64,000 nucleotides of DNA from PALSA-505 sp036496025. GTDB lineage: Bacteria > Actinomycetota > Actinomycetes > Streptosporangiales > Streptosporangiaceae. Both the position numbers and the translations under genes were made by a program. The notes below the pieces were generated by a model. The model made no database searches and was not told the origin of the DNA. It was given only the letters and a program-made list of their open reading frames with translations. Numbering within the stretch: the stretch's first letter is position 1; every line of letters begins with the position of its first letter. Shown here piece after piece: positions 26,316 to 35,017 of the stretch. The stretch is taken from the NCBI GenBank assembly GCA_036496025.1, contig DASXLW010000045.1, forward strand, positions 1 through 64,000. Direction: 5' to 3'.

Positions 26316-26479
26316 CCCCGGACCCCGCCCCCGCCGGCGCCCCGGCCCCGGCGACGGTCGATGTGCCATCGCCGACGCTCCCGGGGAGGCAACGTGCCAT
26401 CGACACCCTGTGGCCGCGGCCTTCCGCGGCGCCGCGGCGCGGGCCATCGCTGTCCGCCGGAGTCGCTAGGCTCGGCTGC

Positions 26480-27508
26480 GTGACCAGCGATGCACCGCGC
26501 TTCCCCTGGCCGGCCGGCAGTGCCTCGGGCGCCGGCTCGATGCCCGGCACCGACCCGCTCGCCGCCGTCCGCACCGTCCTGGACGAACTGCCCGACCTGC
26601 CCTACCTGCCCGAGCTGCCCGCGCGCGGGCCGGGAGCCGACCTGATCGGGCGCACCGCCGCGCTGCTCACCGAGCTGCCGGTCGAGACCACGCCGGCCGG
26701 CTGGCGGCTGGCCGCCCGCCCCGGCCGCGACCAGCGCCGGGCGCGCGCCCTGCTCGACCAGGATCTGGACGCGCTCGAGGAAGCCGCGGCCGGGTACACG
26801 GGCCCGCTCAAGATCCAGGCCTGCGGGCCGCTGACGCTCGCCGCATCGCTCGAGCTGCCGTCCAGCCTGGAGGTCGCGCTGGCCGACCGGGGGGCGCTGG
26901 CCGACCTCACGCAGTCGCTGGCCGAGGGCATCAGGGCGCACGCCGACGACGTCCGCAACCGGGTGCCCGGGGCGACGCTGCTCGTGCAGTGCGACGAGCC
27001 CCGGCTGCCCGCGGTCCTGGACGGGGCGATCCCCACCGCCAGCGGCCTGCGCCGGGTCGCCGCCGTCGAGCCCGGTCCGGCCGCCGACATCCTAGGCGCG
27101 GTACTCGCGGCCTCCGGCGCCTACCGCGTCGTGCACTGCTGCGCCGCTCATCCGCCGCTGCGGGTCATCAGCCGGGCCGGCGCGCAAGCGATCTACCTGG
27201 ACATCAGCCTGCTCCGCCGGGAGGACGAGGATCCGCTGGCCGAGGCGGCGGACGCGGGCAGCGGAATTTTCGCGGGCGCGGTTCAACCCTCGGATTCCGA
27301 ACGGCCCGAGGCCGGCCAACTGGCGAAGCGGGTCATCGACCTGTGGCGCCGGCTCGGCCTGCCGCCGTCCCGCGGCGCGGAGCAGGTGGTGATCGCGCCC
27401 GCCTGCGGGCTGGCCGGCACGTCGCCCGAGCGGGCCGCCGGGCTGCTCGCCGCCTGCCGCGAGGCAGGCCGGATACTGCCCGAGATGATCGAGGAGGGTG
27501 CGGGGTGA
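26480..27508 (+). CDS. methionine synthase-like (MetE C-terminal fold) protein
   Basis: A 342-residue protein of the UROD/MetE-like barrel superfamily that in actinobacteria lies between mnmA and ligA (as M. tuberculosis Rv3015c). PCGPL-like ACGPLTLAAS, CDEPRLPAVL, VVHCCAAHPPL and the late Cys in APACGLAGTSPERA resemble the zinc-ligand pattern (His, Cys, Glu, Cys) of cobalamin-independent methionine synthase. However, only one barrel is present instead of the two in MetE. Its methyl donor and acceptor are unknown, and full MetE activity should not be assumed. The GTG start has TAGGCT 7 nt upstream (26467-26472). The stop overlaps the ligA start. Confidence 0.75.
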   Translation: MTSDAPRFPWPAGSASGAGSMPGTDPLAAVRTVLDELPDLPYLPELPARGPGADLIGRTAALLTELPVETTPAGWRLAARPGRDQRRARALLDQDLDALEEAAAGYTGPLKIQACGPLTLAASLELPSSLEVALADRGALADLTQSLAEGIRAHADDVRNRVPGATLLVQCDEPRLPAVLDGAIPTASGLRRVAAVEPGPAADILGAVLAASGAYRVVHCCAAHPPLRVISRAGAQAIYLDISLLRREDEDPLAEAADAGSGIFAGAVQPSDSERPEAGQLAKRVIDLWRRLGLPPSRGAEQVVIAPACGLAGTSPERAAGLLAACREAGRILPEMIEEGAG

Positions 27509-29649
27509 CGGAGCTACCGGAAGCCGCCGAGCTGGGCGGCGTGCCGACCGAGGTCCGGCAGCGGGCCGCCACGCTCAGCGTGGAGCTGACCGAGCACCAG
27601 CACCGCTACCACGTGCTGGACTCGCCGCTGATCTCCGACGCCGAATACGACACGCTGATCCGCGAGCTGCGCGACATCGAGGACCGCTATCCCGAGCTAC
27701 GCAGCCCCGACTCGCCCACGCAGAAGGTCGGCGGCCCGGTGTCCACGCTGTTCACCGCGGTCACGCACGTCGACCGGCTGCTCAGCCTGGACAACGCGTT
27801 CTCGGCCGAGGAATTCGACAACTGGTCCGCACGGGTGACCCGGCTGGCCGAGTCCGGCCCGGTGGGGCCCTACCTGTGCGAGCTCAAGATCGACGGCCTG
27901 GCCGTGGCGCTGCTCTACCGCAACGGCGCGCTGGTCCGCGGGGCCACCCGTGGCGACGGCGTCACCGGCGAGGATGTCACGCCCAACATCCGCACGATCG
28001 CCAGCGCGCCGGCCCGGCTCAAGGGCGATGGCTTCCCCGAAACGCTTGAGGTGCGCGGCGAGGTGTTCTACCCGGTGGCCGGGTTCGAGGAGCTGAACCT
28101 GGCCCTGACCGAATCCGGCAAGCCGCCGTTCGCCAACCCGCGCAGCGCCGCCGCGGGCTCGCTGCGGCAGAAGGATCCCCGGATCACCGCGACCAGGGCA
28201 CTGGACCTGATCGTGCACGGCGTCGGCTCGACCCGGGGCGGGCCGGACACGCAGTCCGGCTGGTACGAGCGGATGCGGGCGTGGGGGCTGCCGGTCAGCG
28301 ACTTGTACCAGGTCACCCCCGGCCTGGACGGGGTGCGCGAGTACATCGGCCACTACGCCGAGCACCGGCACGACCCGCCCTACGAGATCGACGGGGTCGT
28401 GGTCAAGCTGGACCGGATCGCGGTGCAGCGCGAGCTGGGTTCCACCAGCCGCGCGCCGCGCTGGGCGATCGCGTACAAGTACCCGCCCGAGGAGGTGACC
28501 ACCCGGCTGCTCGACATCAGGGTCAACGTGGGCCGCACCGGGCGGGTCACCCCGTTCGCGGTGATGAAGGCGGTCAAGGTCGCCGGGTCCGTGGTGGACC
28601 GGGCCACCCTGCACAACGCCGACGAGGTGGTGCGCAAGGGCGTGCTGATCGGCGACATGGTCGTGCTGCGCAAGGCCGGCGACGTGATCCCCGAGGTGGT
28701 CGGGCCGGTCGCGGACCTGCGCGACGGCTCCGAGCATGCGTTCGTGTTCCCCGACCACTGCCCGGCCTGCGGCACCCCGCTGGCCCGCGAGGAGGGGGAG
28801 GTGGACTGGCGCTGCCCGAACACCCGGTCCTGTCCCGCCCAGCTGCGCGAGCGGCTGTTCCACCTGGCCGGGCGCGGCGCGCTGGACATCGAGGTGCTCG
28901 GCTACGAGGCGGTGGTCGCGCTGCTGGGATCGGAGGAGTCCGAGGGAGTCGTCCCCCCGGGGGAGCACCGCGGCCTGGTCACCGACGAGGGCGACCTGTT
29001 CGCGCTGACCGACGAGCGGCTGGCCACCGTGCCGTTCTTCGTGAACAAGGCCGGGACGCTGACGGTCAACTCGCGCAAGCTGGTGGCGAACCTGGAGGAG
29101 GCGCGGTCGCGGCCGCTGTGGCGGATCCTGGTCGCGCTGTCGATCAGGCACGTCGGCCCGACCGCTGCCCGGGCGCTCGCCGCGCACTTCGGGTCGCTGG
29201 ACGCGATCGAGGCGGCGTCGGTGGACGACCTGGCCGCCGTGGACGGCGTCGGCCCGACGATCGCGGCCGCGGTGATCGACTGGTTCACGGTGGACTGGCA
29301 CCGGGCCATCGTGGACAAGTGGCGGCAGGCCGGGGTGCGGCTGGCCGAGGACGGACCGGCCGGCGGTCCTGGGGGGGCGGGCCGGACGCTGGCCGGGATG
29401 TCACTGGTGATCACGGGCTCGCTGGCCAGCTTCAGCCGGGACTCGGCCACCGAGGCGGTGCGGGCCCGCGGCGGCAAGGTCACCGGCTCGGTGTCGAAGA
29501 AGACCGACTTCGTAGTGGCCGGCGAGAACGCAGGCTCAAAACACGACAAGGCAGTCGAACTCGGCGTCCCAGTCCTGGACGAGGCGGCCTTCGCGATCCT
29601 GCTCGACCAGGGCCCCGACGCAGTCCGCACCCCCGCTCCCGAGGGATAG
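27505..29649 (+). CDS. ligA: NAD-dependent DNA ligase
   Basis: A 714-residue NAD+-dependent ligase for Okazaki-fragment joining. Domain order is Ia (HRYHVLDSPLISDAEYDTLIREL), adenylation with the nucleophile Lys128 in KIDG, OB fold, a Cys4 zinc finger (CPACGTP ... CPNTRSCPAQ), helix-hairpin-helix repeats (HVGPTAARALAAHFGSL) and a C-terminal BRCT (LAGMSLVITGSLASFSRDSATEAV). The GTG at 27505 overlaps the preceding TGA and has GAGGAGG upstream. A longer open extension upstream lies in another frame of the methionine-synthase-like gene and is not used. A 28-residue insert between the zinc finger and HhH (GSEESEGVVPPGEHRGLVTDEG region) is common in actinobacteria. Confidence 0.95.
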   Translation: MTELPEAAELGGVPTEVRQRAATLSVELTEHQHRYHVLDSPLISDAEYDTLIRELRDIEDRYPELRSPDSPTQKVGGPVSTLFTAVTHVDRLLSLDNAFSAEEFDNWSARVTRLAESGPVGPYLCELKIDGLAVALLYRNGALVRGATRGDGVTGEDVTPNIRTIASAPARLKGDGFPETLEVRGEVFYPVAGFEELNLALTESGKPPFANPRSAAAGSLRQKDPRITATRALDLIVHGVGSTRGGPDTQSGWYERMRAWGLPVSDLYQVTPGLDGVREYIGHYAEHRHDPPYEIDGVVVKLDRIAVQRELGSTSRAPRWAIAYKYPPEEVTTRLLDIRVNVGRTGRVTPFAVMKAVKVAGSVVDRATLHNADEVVRKGVLIGDMVVLRKAGDVIPEVVGPVADLRDGSEHAFVFPDHCPACGTPLAREEGEVDWRCPNTRSCPAQLRERLFHLAGRGALDIEVLGYEAVVALLGSEESEGVVPPGEHRGLVTDEGDLFALTDERLATVPFFVNKAGTLTVNSRKLVANLEEARSRPLWRILVALSIRHVGPTAARALAAHFGSLDAIEAASVDDLAAVDGVGPTIAAAVIDWFTVDWHRAIVDKWRQAGVRLAEDGPAGGPGGAGRTLAGMSLVITGSLASFSRDSATEAVRARGGKVTGSVSKKTDFVVAGENAGSKHDKAVELGVPVLDEAAFAILLDQGPDAVRTPAPEG

Positions 29650-29699
29650 CGTCCCCGCGGACCGTCCCGCTCTGTGGTCGGCCACGTACTCAGTCCGGC

Positions 29700-29769
29700 C
29701 AGGTGCAGCCACTCGGGGAGGCGGCGTTCGGCTCCCGCCGACAGCCGCCGGACCGAGCGGCTGCACCAG
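29700..29769. repeat. long imperfect inverted repeat between ligA and gatC
   Basis: The core arms GGTGCAGCC (29702-29710) and GGCTGCACC (29759-29767) pair perfectly. Further in, CTCGG/CCGAG and GGCGGC/GCCGCC also pair, giving a stem of roughly 27 bp with a few mismatches. No T-run follows. It may terminate ligA transcription or insulate the gatC promoter. Confidence 0.5.
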
Positions 29770-29837
29770 GCCCTCCAGGCCGGGGCCGTTCAAAACCCGG
29801 TTCGGGCCAAGCCCGGCCGGCACCTAGGATGGCCTGC

Positions 29838-30131
29838 ATGTCCATCACCCGTGACGAGGTAGCCCACTTGGCCAGGCTGGCCAGGATCGCGCTCACCGAC
29901 GCTGAGCTCGACCACTTCGCCGGACAGCTTGACGTGATCATCTCGGCGGTGGCGCGGGTCCAGGAGGTGACCGCCGAGGGTATCCCGGCGACCTCGCACG
30001 CGGTGCCGCTCACCAACGTGTTCCGCCCGGACGAGCTGACCGAATGCCTGACCGCGGAGGCCGCGCTCGCGGCCGCGCCCGCCGTCGAGGACCAGCGGTT
30101 CCGGGTACCCAGGATCCTGGCGGAGGAGTAA
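29838..30131 (+). CDS. gatC: Glu-tRNA(Gln)/Asp-tRNA(Asn) amidotransferase subunit C
   Basis: A 97-residue GatC, the small subunit that wraps the GatA-GatB interface in the tRNA-dependent amidotransferase. ITRDEVAHLARLARIALTDAELDHFAGQL and the C-terminal VEDQRFRVPRIL are diagnostic. ATG 29838 has TAGGAT exactly 7 nt before it, so the gatCAB mRNA should be leaderless. The gene ends two bases before gatA, and its last codons contain the gatA ribosome site. Confidence 0.95.
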   Translation: MSITRDEVAHLARLARIALTDAELDHFAGQLDVIISAVARVQEVTAEGIPATSHAVPLTNVFRPDELTECLTAEAALAAAPAVEDQRFRVPRILAEE

Positions 30132-30133
30132 CG

Positions 30134-31660
30134 ATGACCGCCGAGCTGACCCGGATGACCGCCGCGCAGCTGGGGTCCGCGATCGCGGCGGGCGAGGTGT
30201 CCGCGACCGAGGTCACCCGGGCCCACCTGGACCGGGTCGCGGCCGTGGACGGGCAGGTGCACGCGTTCCTGCACGTACCGTCCGAGCTGGCGCTGGCGGC
30301 CGCCCGCATGGTGGACGACCGCCGCGCGGCGGGCCAGCCGCTCGGCCCGCTGGCCGGGGTACCGGTCGCGGTCAAGGACGTGTTCGCGACCGCCGACATG
30401 CCGACCACCTGCGGATCCCGCATCCTGGACGGCTGGCAGCCGCCGTACGAATCGACGGTCACCCGCAGGCTACGCGAGGCCGGCGCGATCGTGCTGGGCA
30501 AGACGAACATGGACGAGTTCGCGATGGGATCGTCCACGGAGAACTCCGCGTTCGGGCCCTCGCGCAACCCCTGGGACCTGACCCGGGTCCCGGGCGGCTC
30601 GTCCGGCGGCTCGTCCGCCGCGGTGACCGCGTGCGAGGCGCCGCTGGGCATCGGCACCGACACCGGCGGCTCGATCCGCCAGCCCGGGGCGGTCTGCGGG
30701 ATCGTGGGGGTGAAGCCGACCTACGGCGGATCGTCCCGGTACGGCGTAGTCGCCTTCGCCTCCTCGCTTGACACGCCGGGGCCGCTGGCCAGGACCGTGC
30801 TCGACGCGGCGCTGCTGCACGAGGCGATGTCCGGGCATGACCCCTGCGACTCGACGTCAATCGACGCGCCGGTGCCGCCGGTGGTGGCCGCGGCGCGGCA
30901 GGCGGACGTCGAGGGCATGCGGATCGGCGTGGTCACCGAGCTCGGCGGCGAGGGGTACCAGCCGGGGGTGCTGACCAGGTTCGGCGAGGCGGTCGAGTTG
31001 CTCGAGTCGCTCGGCGCCAAGATCACCGAGGTGTCCTGCCCGCACTTCGTCTACGCCCTGCCCGCGTACTACCTGATCGCCCCCAGCGAGTGCTCGTCCA
31101 ACCTGGCCCGGTTCGACGCGATGCGGTACGGGCTGCGGGTCGGCGACGACGGCACCCGCAGCGCCGAGGAGGTCATGTCCCTGACCAGGGAGGTGGGATT
31201 CGGCGCGGAGGTCAAGCGGCGGATCATGCTCGGTACCTACGCGCTGTCCAGCGGTTACTACGACGCCTACTACGGCAAGGCCCAGCAGGTCCGCACGCTC
31301 GTGATCCGTGACTTCGAGGCCGCGTTCGAGCAGGTCGACGTGCTGGTTTCGCCGTCCACCCCGACCACCGCGTTCAAGATCGGCGAGCGGGTGGATGATC
31401 CGATAGCCATGTACCTGGCCGACCTGTGCACGATCCCGTCCGACCTGGCCGGGAACGCCGCGCTGTCCGTGCCGTGCGGGCTGGCCCCGGACGACGGGCT
31501 TCCGGTCGGCCTGCAGGTCATGGCGCCGGTCCTGGCCGACGACCGCGCCTACCGGGTAGGCGCGGCGGTCGAGGCCGCGCTGACCGAGCGATGGGGGCAC
31601 CCGCTGCTGGACGAGGCGCCGGCCCTCGCCGCCGGGCCGGGGGAGGAGCGCGACCGATGA
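30134..31660 (+). CDS. gatA: Glu-tRNA(Gln)/Asp-tRNA(Asn) amidotransferase subunit A
   Basis: A 508-residue amidase-signature enzyme that releases ammonia from glutamine for the amidotransferase. The catalytic triad is Lys81 (VAVKDVF), Ser156 (PGGSSGGSSAA) and Ser180 (GTDTGGSIRQPG), each two positions later than in Staphylococcus aureus GatA. ATG 30134 follows GGAGGAGT. The stop overlaps the gatB ATG (ATGA). All features are those of a working subunit. Confidence 0.96.
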   Translation: MTAELTRMTAAQLGSAIAAGEVSATEVTRAHLDRVAAVDGQVHAFLHVPSELALAAARMVDDRRAAGQPLGPLAGVPVAVKDVFATADMPTTCGSRILDGWQPPYESTVTRRLREAGAIVLGKTNMDEFAMGSSTENSAFGPSRNPWDLTRVPGGSSGGSSAAVTACEAPLGIGTDTGGSIRQPGAVCGIVGVKPTYGGSSRYGVVAFASSLDTPGPLARTVLDAALLHEAMSGHDPCDSTSIDAPVPPVVAAARQADVEGMRIGVVTELGGEGYQPGVLTRFGEAVELLESLGAKITEVSCPHFVYALPAYYLIAPSECSSNLARFDAMRYGLRVGDDGTRSAEEVMSLTREVGFGAEVKRRIMLGTYALSSGYYDAYYGKAQQVRTLVIRDFEAAFEQVDVLVSPSTPTTAFKIGERVDDPIAMYLADLCTIPSDLAGNAALSVPCGLAPDDGLPVGLQVMAPVLADDRAYRVGAAVEAALTERWGHPLLDEAPALAAGPGEERDR

Positions 31661-33180
31661 CTGAGACCGCTACCAGGCTGGTCCCGTTCGACGAGGCGCT
31701 GACCCGCTACGAGCCGGTGATCGGCCTGGAAACGCACGTCGAGCTCGGCACCAGGTCCAAGATGTTCTGCGGCTGCCCGACCACGTTCGGCGCCGAGCCC
31801 AACACCCAGGTCTGCCCGGTCTGCCTCGGCCTGCCCGGCTCGCTGCCGGTGACCAACGCCGCGGCGATCGAGTTCACGATCAGGATCGGCCTGGCGCTGA
31901 ACTGCACGATCGCGCCGTGGTGCCGGTTCGCGCGGAAGAACTACTTCTACCCGGACATGCCGAAGAACTTCCAGATATCCCAGTACGACGAGCCGCTGTG
32001 CACCGACGGCTGGCTGGACGTCGACGTCCAGCCAGACGACGGGCCGGCCCGCGTGGTACGGGTCGAGATCGAGCGCGTGCACCTGGAGGAGGACACCGGC
32101 AAGTCGCTGCACAAAGGCGGCTCGACCGGGCGGATCCACGGCGCCGACTACTCGCTGGTCGACTACAACCGGGCGGGCATCCCGCTGGTGGAGATCGTCA
32201 CCAAGCCGGTCCCCGGGACCGGGGCGCTCGCCCCGCAAGCCGGGCGCTCCTACGTCACCGAGCTGCGGGATCTGCTGCGCGCGCTCGGCGTGTCCGATGT
32301 CCGGATGGAAGAGGGCTCGCTGCGCGCCGACGTGAACACCTCGCTGACCCCGGCCGGGTCGGGCCGCTGGGGCACCCGGACCGAGACCAGGAACGTGAAC
32401 TCGCTCCGCTCGGTCGAGCGGGCCATCCGGTACGAGATCGAGCGGCAGGCGGCCGTCCTCGACGCCGGCCACCGGGTCATGCAGGAGACCCGGCACTTCC
32501 ACGAGGACAGCGGGATCACGACGGCCGGGCGCAGCAAAGAGGAAGCGCAGGACTACCGGTACTTCCCCGAGCCCGACCTGGTGCCGATCGCCCCGTCGCC
32601 GGAGTGGGTGGCCGAGCTGCGCACTTCGCTCCCCGAGCTGCCCTCGGCCCGGCGCGCCCGGCTCCGGTCAGAGTGGGCCCTCTCCGACCTGGACATGGCC
32701 GCGCTGGCCCACGCCGACGCCCTCGACCTGGTGGCCGGGACCGTGGCCGCCGGCGCCACGCCGGCCGACGCCCGTAAGTGGTGGCTCGGCGAGCTCCGCC
32801 AGCGTGCCAACGCCGCCGGCGTCGAGCTCTCCGCGCTCAGCATCACCCCGGCGCAGGTGGCCCGGGTGAGCGAGCTGGTCGCCTCCGGCGTACTCAACGA
32901 CCAGCTGGCCCGCCAGGTCCTGGATGGCGTGATAGCCGGCGAGGGCTCGCCCGACGACATCGTCCGCGACCGCCAGCTTGGGATCGTGAGCGACGACAGC
33001 GCCCTGATCGCCGCCGTGGATGACGCCATCGCCGCCCACCCCGACGTGGCCGACAAGGTGCGCGGCGGCAAGACCCAGGCCGCCGGGGTCCTGGTCGGCG
33101 CGGTCATGAAGGCCACCCGCGGTCGAGCCGACGCTACCCGGGTCCGTCAGCTAATTCTCGGTCGCCTGGGTGCGGCCTGA
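31657..33180 (+). CDS. gatB: Glu-tRNA(Gln)/Asp-tRNA(Asn) amidotransferase subunit B
   Basis: A 507-residue GatB, the kinase/tRNA-binding subunit. It activates the misacylated glutamyl- or aspartyl-tRNA and transfers ammonia. YEPVIGLETHVELGTRSKMFCGC, CLGLPGSLPVTN, FARKNYFYPDMPKNFQISQYDEPL and the zinc-binding Cys residues early on are typical; the C-terminal tail is a YqeY-like tRNA-binding domain. ATG 31657 overlaps the gatA stop and follows GGGGGAGGAGC. No gene follows until metG, 268 bp downstream. Confidence 0.96.
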   Translation: MTETATRLVPFDEALTRYEPVIGLETHVELGTRSKMFCGCPTTFGAEPNTQVCPVCLGLPGSLPVTNAAAIEFTIRIGLALNCTIAPWCRFARKNYFYPDMPKNFQISQYDEPLCTDGWLDVDVQPDDGPARVVRVEIERVHLEEDTGKSLHKGGSTGRIHGADYSLVDYNRAGIPLVEIVTKPVPGTGALAPQAGRSYVTELRDLLRALGVSDVRMEEGSLRADVNTSLTPAGSGRWGTRTETRNVNSLRSVERAIRYEIERQAAVLDAGHRVMQETRHFHEDSGITTAGRSKEEAQDYRYFPEPDLVPIAPSPEWVAELRTSLPELPSARRARLRSEWALSDLDMAALAHADALDLVAGTVAAGATPADARKWWLGELRQRANAAGVELSALSITPAQVARVSELVASGVLNDQLARQVLDGVIAGEGSPDDIVRDRQLGIVSDDSALIAAVDDAIAAHPDVADKVRGGKTQAAGVLVGAVMKATRGRADATRVRQLILGRLGAA

Positions 33181-33292
33181 AGCACTCACTAGATCATCCG
33201 GCTGTCGGCTGCGCCGAACGCCGGCTGCCCGAGCAAGCGCTCCATGCCTGTGAGGCACAGATGGCGGGCAGAAAATGAGGTGAACGCCCTGA

Positions 33293-33298
33293 TATTCT
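33293..33298 (+). promoter_or_regulatory. -10 box of the metG leader transcript
   Basis: TATTCT ends 6 nt before the GTG of the leader peptide. The transcript would begin at or next to that GTG, making the leader peptide mRNA leaderless. No strong -35 hexamer is visible. Confidence 0.5.
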
Positions 33299-33304
33299 CA
33301 ATAC

Positions 33305-33343
33305 GTGACGACTTACGCGTACCAGGTGATGATGCCCCGCTAG
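33305..33343 (+). CDS. Met-Met attenuator leader peptide for metG
   Basis: A 12-codon frame, GTG to TAG, encodes MTTYAYQVMMPR. It contains two adjacent Met codons (33329-33334) just before the stop, in a leaderless context (TATTCT, 6-nt gap). The gene downstream is methionyl-tRNA synthetase. Hairpins that can exclude each other follow at once. The arrangement matches classical ribosome-mediated attenuation, in which scarce Met-tRNA stalls the ribosome on the Met codons. I infer the function from this layout; no experiment is implied. Confidence 0.65.
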   Translation: MTTYAYQVMMPR

Positions 33344-33426
33344 CCGGGGCCAGTCAGAGCTGCGCGGATCGCCGCCGCATGAGGCCCCTTACGGGGCCTC
33401 GATTCATGTGCGGGGTCGGAGCCCCG
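33334..33426 (+). terminator. metG attenuator: competing hairpins
   Basis: Hairpin 1 pairs GCCCCG (33334-33339) with CGGGGC (33345-33350) and overlaps the second Met codon and stop. Hairpin 2 is a perfect 8-bp stem, GAGGCCCC (33381-33388) / GGGGCCTC (33393-33400), with loop TTAC. Hairpin 3 pairs CGGGG (33411-33415) with CCCCG (33422-33426). The 3' arm of hairpin 1 (CGGGGCC) can instead pair with the 5' arm of hairpin 2 (GGCCCC), so a ribosome stalled on the Met codons would melt hairpin 2. There is no long T-run after hairpin 2. Confidence 0.55.
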
Positions 33427-33448
33427 GTGTCTTCTCCCGGAGGTTCCG

Positions 33449-35017
33449 ATGACCGAACGCATCTATCTCAGTACGACGATTCCTTACGTCAACGCGCGGC
33501 CGCATCTGGGGTTCGCGCTCGAGCTGGTACAGGCGGACGCGCTGGCCCGGCACTACCGGCAGCGCGGCGACCTGGTGCGGTTCCAGACCGGGACCGACGA
33601 CAACTCGCTCAAGAACGTGCTGGCCGCGCAAGCCGAGGGCGTGCCGGTGCGCGCGCTGGTGCGGCGCAACGCGGCCGCGTTCGCGGAGCTGGCCGGGCCG
33701 CTCGCGCTGTCGTATGACGACTTCATCCAGACCAGCAGCGACCCGCGCCACCTGGGCGGAGCGCAGCGGTTGTGGCGGGCCTGCGCGGAGCGCGGCGACC
33801 TGTACCGGAAGGAGTACCACGGGCTGTATTGCGTGGGGTGCGAGCAGTTCTACCGGGAGGCCGAGCTGACCGGGGGCCGCTGCCCGGAGCATGGCACCGT
33901 CCCGCAGCTGGTGTCGGAGCGGAACTGGTTCTTCCGGCTGTCGCGGTACCGCGAGCAGCTTCACGACCTGATCAGCTCGGGACTGCTGCGGGTAGAGCCG
34001 GCCGGCCGGCGGAACGAGGTGCTCGCGTTCATCGCCTCGGGCCTTGAGGACTTCAGCGTCTCCCGGTCCACGCAGCGGGCGCACGGCTGGGGCATCCCGG
34101 TGCCAGGCGACCCCGGCCAGGTCATGTACGTATGGTGGGACGCGCTCGGCAACTACATCAGCGCGCTCGGCTACGGCGGGCAGGCCGAGGAGTACGAGCG
34201 ATGGTGGCGGCACGGCGACCGGCGCGTGCACCTGGTGGGCAAGGGGGTGCTGCGGTTTCACGCCGTGTACTGGCCCGCGATGCTGCTGTCGGCGGGCGAG
34301 CCGCTGCCCACCGACATCCTGGTGCACGATTACCTGACCACGGACGGGCGCAAGATCAGCAAGTCTGGGGGCGGCACGCCGGACCCGGTGGCGCTGGTGC
34401 GGCAGTTCGGCACCGACTCGGTCCGGTGGTGGCTGCTGCGCGAGGTGCCCCGGGTCGGGGACGCCGACTTCACGGCGGCCAGGCTCATTGCCCGGGCCAA
34501 CGCCGATCTGGCCGGCGGCCTGGGCAACCTGGTCAGCCGGACGGTGGCCATGGTGCACCGCTACCGGGGCGGTGTGGTTCCCGGCGACGTGGTTCCCGCC
34601 GAGGGTGCCGATCTCGGCGGCGTGGATCCCGGCGGCGGGGAGGGCTGGGCAGGCGATCCGGGTGCCGGGCGGCTGCTGGCCGCCTGCGAGCAGGCACCCG
34701 GCCTGGTTGACGCCGCCCTCGGTGGTTTCGACTTCCGGGCCGCGGCCGATGCGATCTGGGACATCGTCGATGCGGCCAACCGCTACATCGAAGACGTCCG
34801 GCCCTGGCAGCTCGCCCGCTCGCACCGCCACCCGGAGGCCGCCCGCCTGGACGCCGTCCTCGCCCTGCTCGTCCACGCCTGCCGTTGCCTGGCCGGCCAG
34901 CTCGCCCCGTTCGTGCCCGACATCGCGGCCAGGTTGGCCGCGCAATGCACCCCGGCTGACCTGTCCGGCCGCCTACCCGAGCCCGAGCCGGTCTTTCCCA
35001 GGATCCAGCCGGCCTGA
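33449..35017 (+). CDS. metG: methionyl-tRNA synthetase (class I)
   Basis: A 522-residue class I synthetase that charges tRNA-Met. The N-terminal TTIPYVNARPHLGF, DLVRFQTGTDDNSLKN, a single zinc knuckle (CVGCEQFY ... CPEH), YVWWDALGNYI and the KISKS loop (302-306) identify MetRS. The HIGH box reads HLGF (19-22), so its last His is Phe. The anticodon-binding domain follows at about 350-500; no C-terminal EMAP-like tRNA-binding domain is present. A GGAGG site precedes ATG 33449. Many actinomycetes keep a second MetRS near ksgA, so this could be an additional copy. The Met-Met leader upstream suggests control by charged tRNA-Met. Confidence 0.85.
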   Translation: MTERIYLSTTIPYVNARPHLGFALELVQADALARHYRQRGDLVRFQTGTDDNSLKNVLAAQAEGVPVRALVRRNAAAFAELAGPLALSYDDFIQTSSDPRHLGGAQRLWRACAERGDLYRKEYHGLYCVGCEQFYREAELTGGRCPEHGTVPQLVSERNWFFRLSRYREQLHDLISSGLLRVEPAGRRNEVLAFIASGLEDFSVSRSTQRAHGWGIPVPGDPGQVMYVWWDALGNYISALGYGGQAEEYERWWRHGDRRVHLVGKGVLRFHAVYWPAMLLSAGEPLPTDILVHDYLTTDGRKISKSGGGTPDPVALVRQFGTDSVRWWLLREVPRVGDADFTAARLIARANADLAGGLGNLVSRTVAMVHRYRGGVVPGDVVPAEGADLGGVDPGGGEGWAGDPGAGRLLAACEQAPGLVDAALGGFDFRAAADAIWDIVDAANRYIEDVRPWQLARSHRHPEAARLDAVLALLVHACRCLAGQLAPFVPDIAARLAAQCTPADLSGRLPEPEPVFPRIQPA

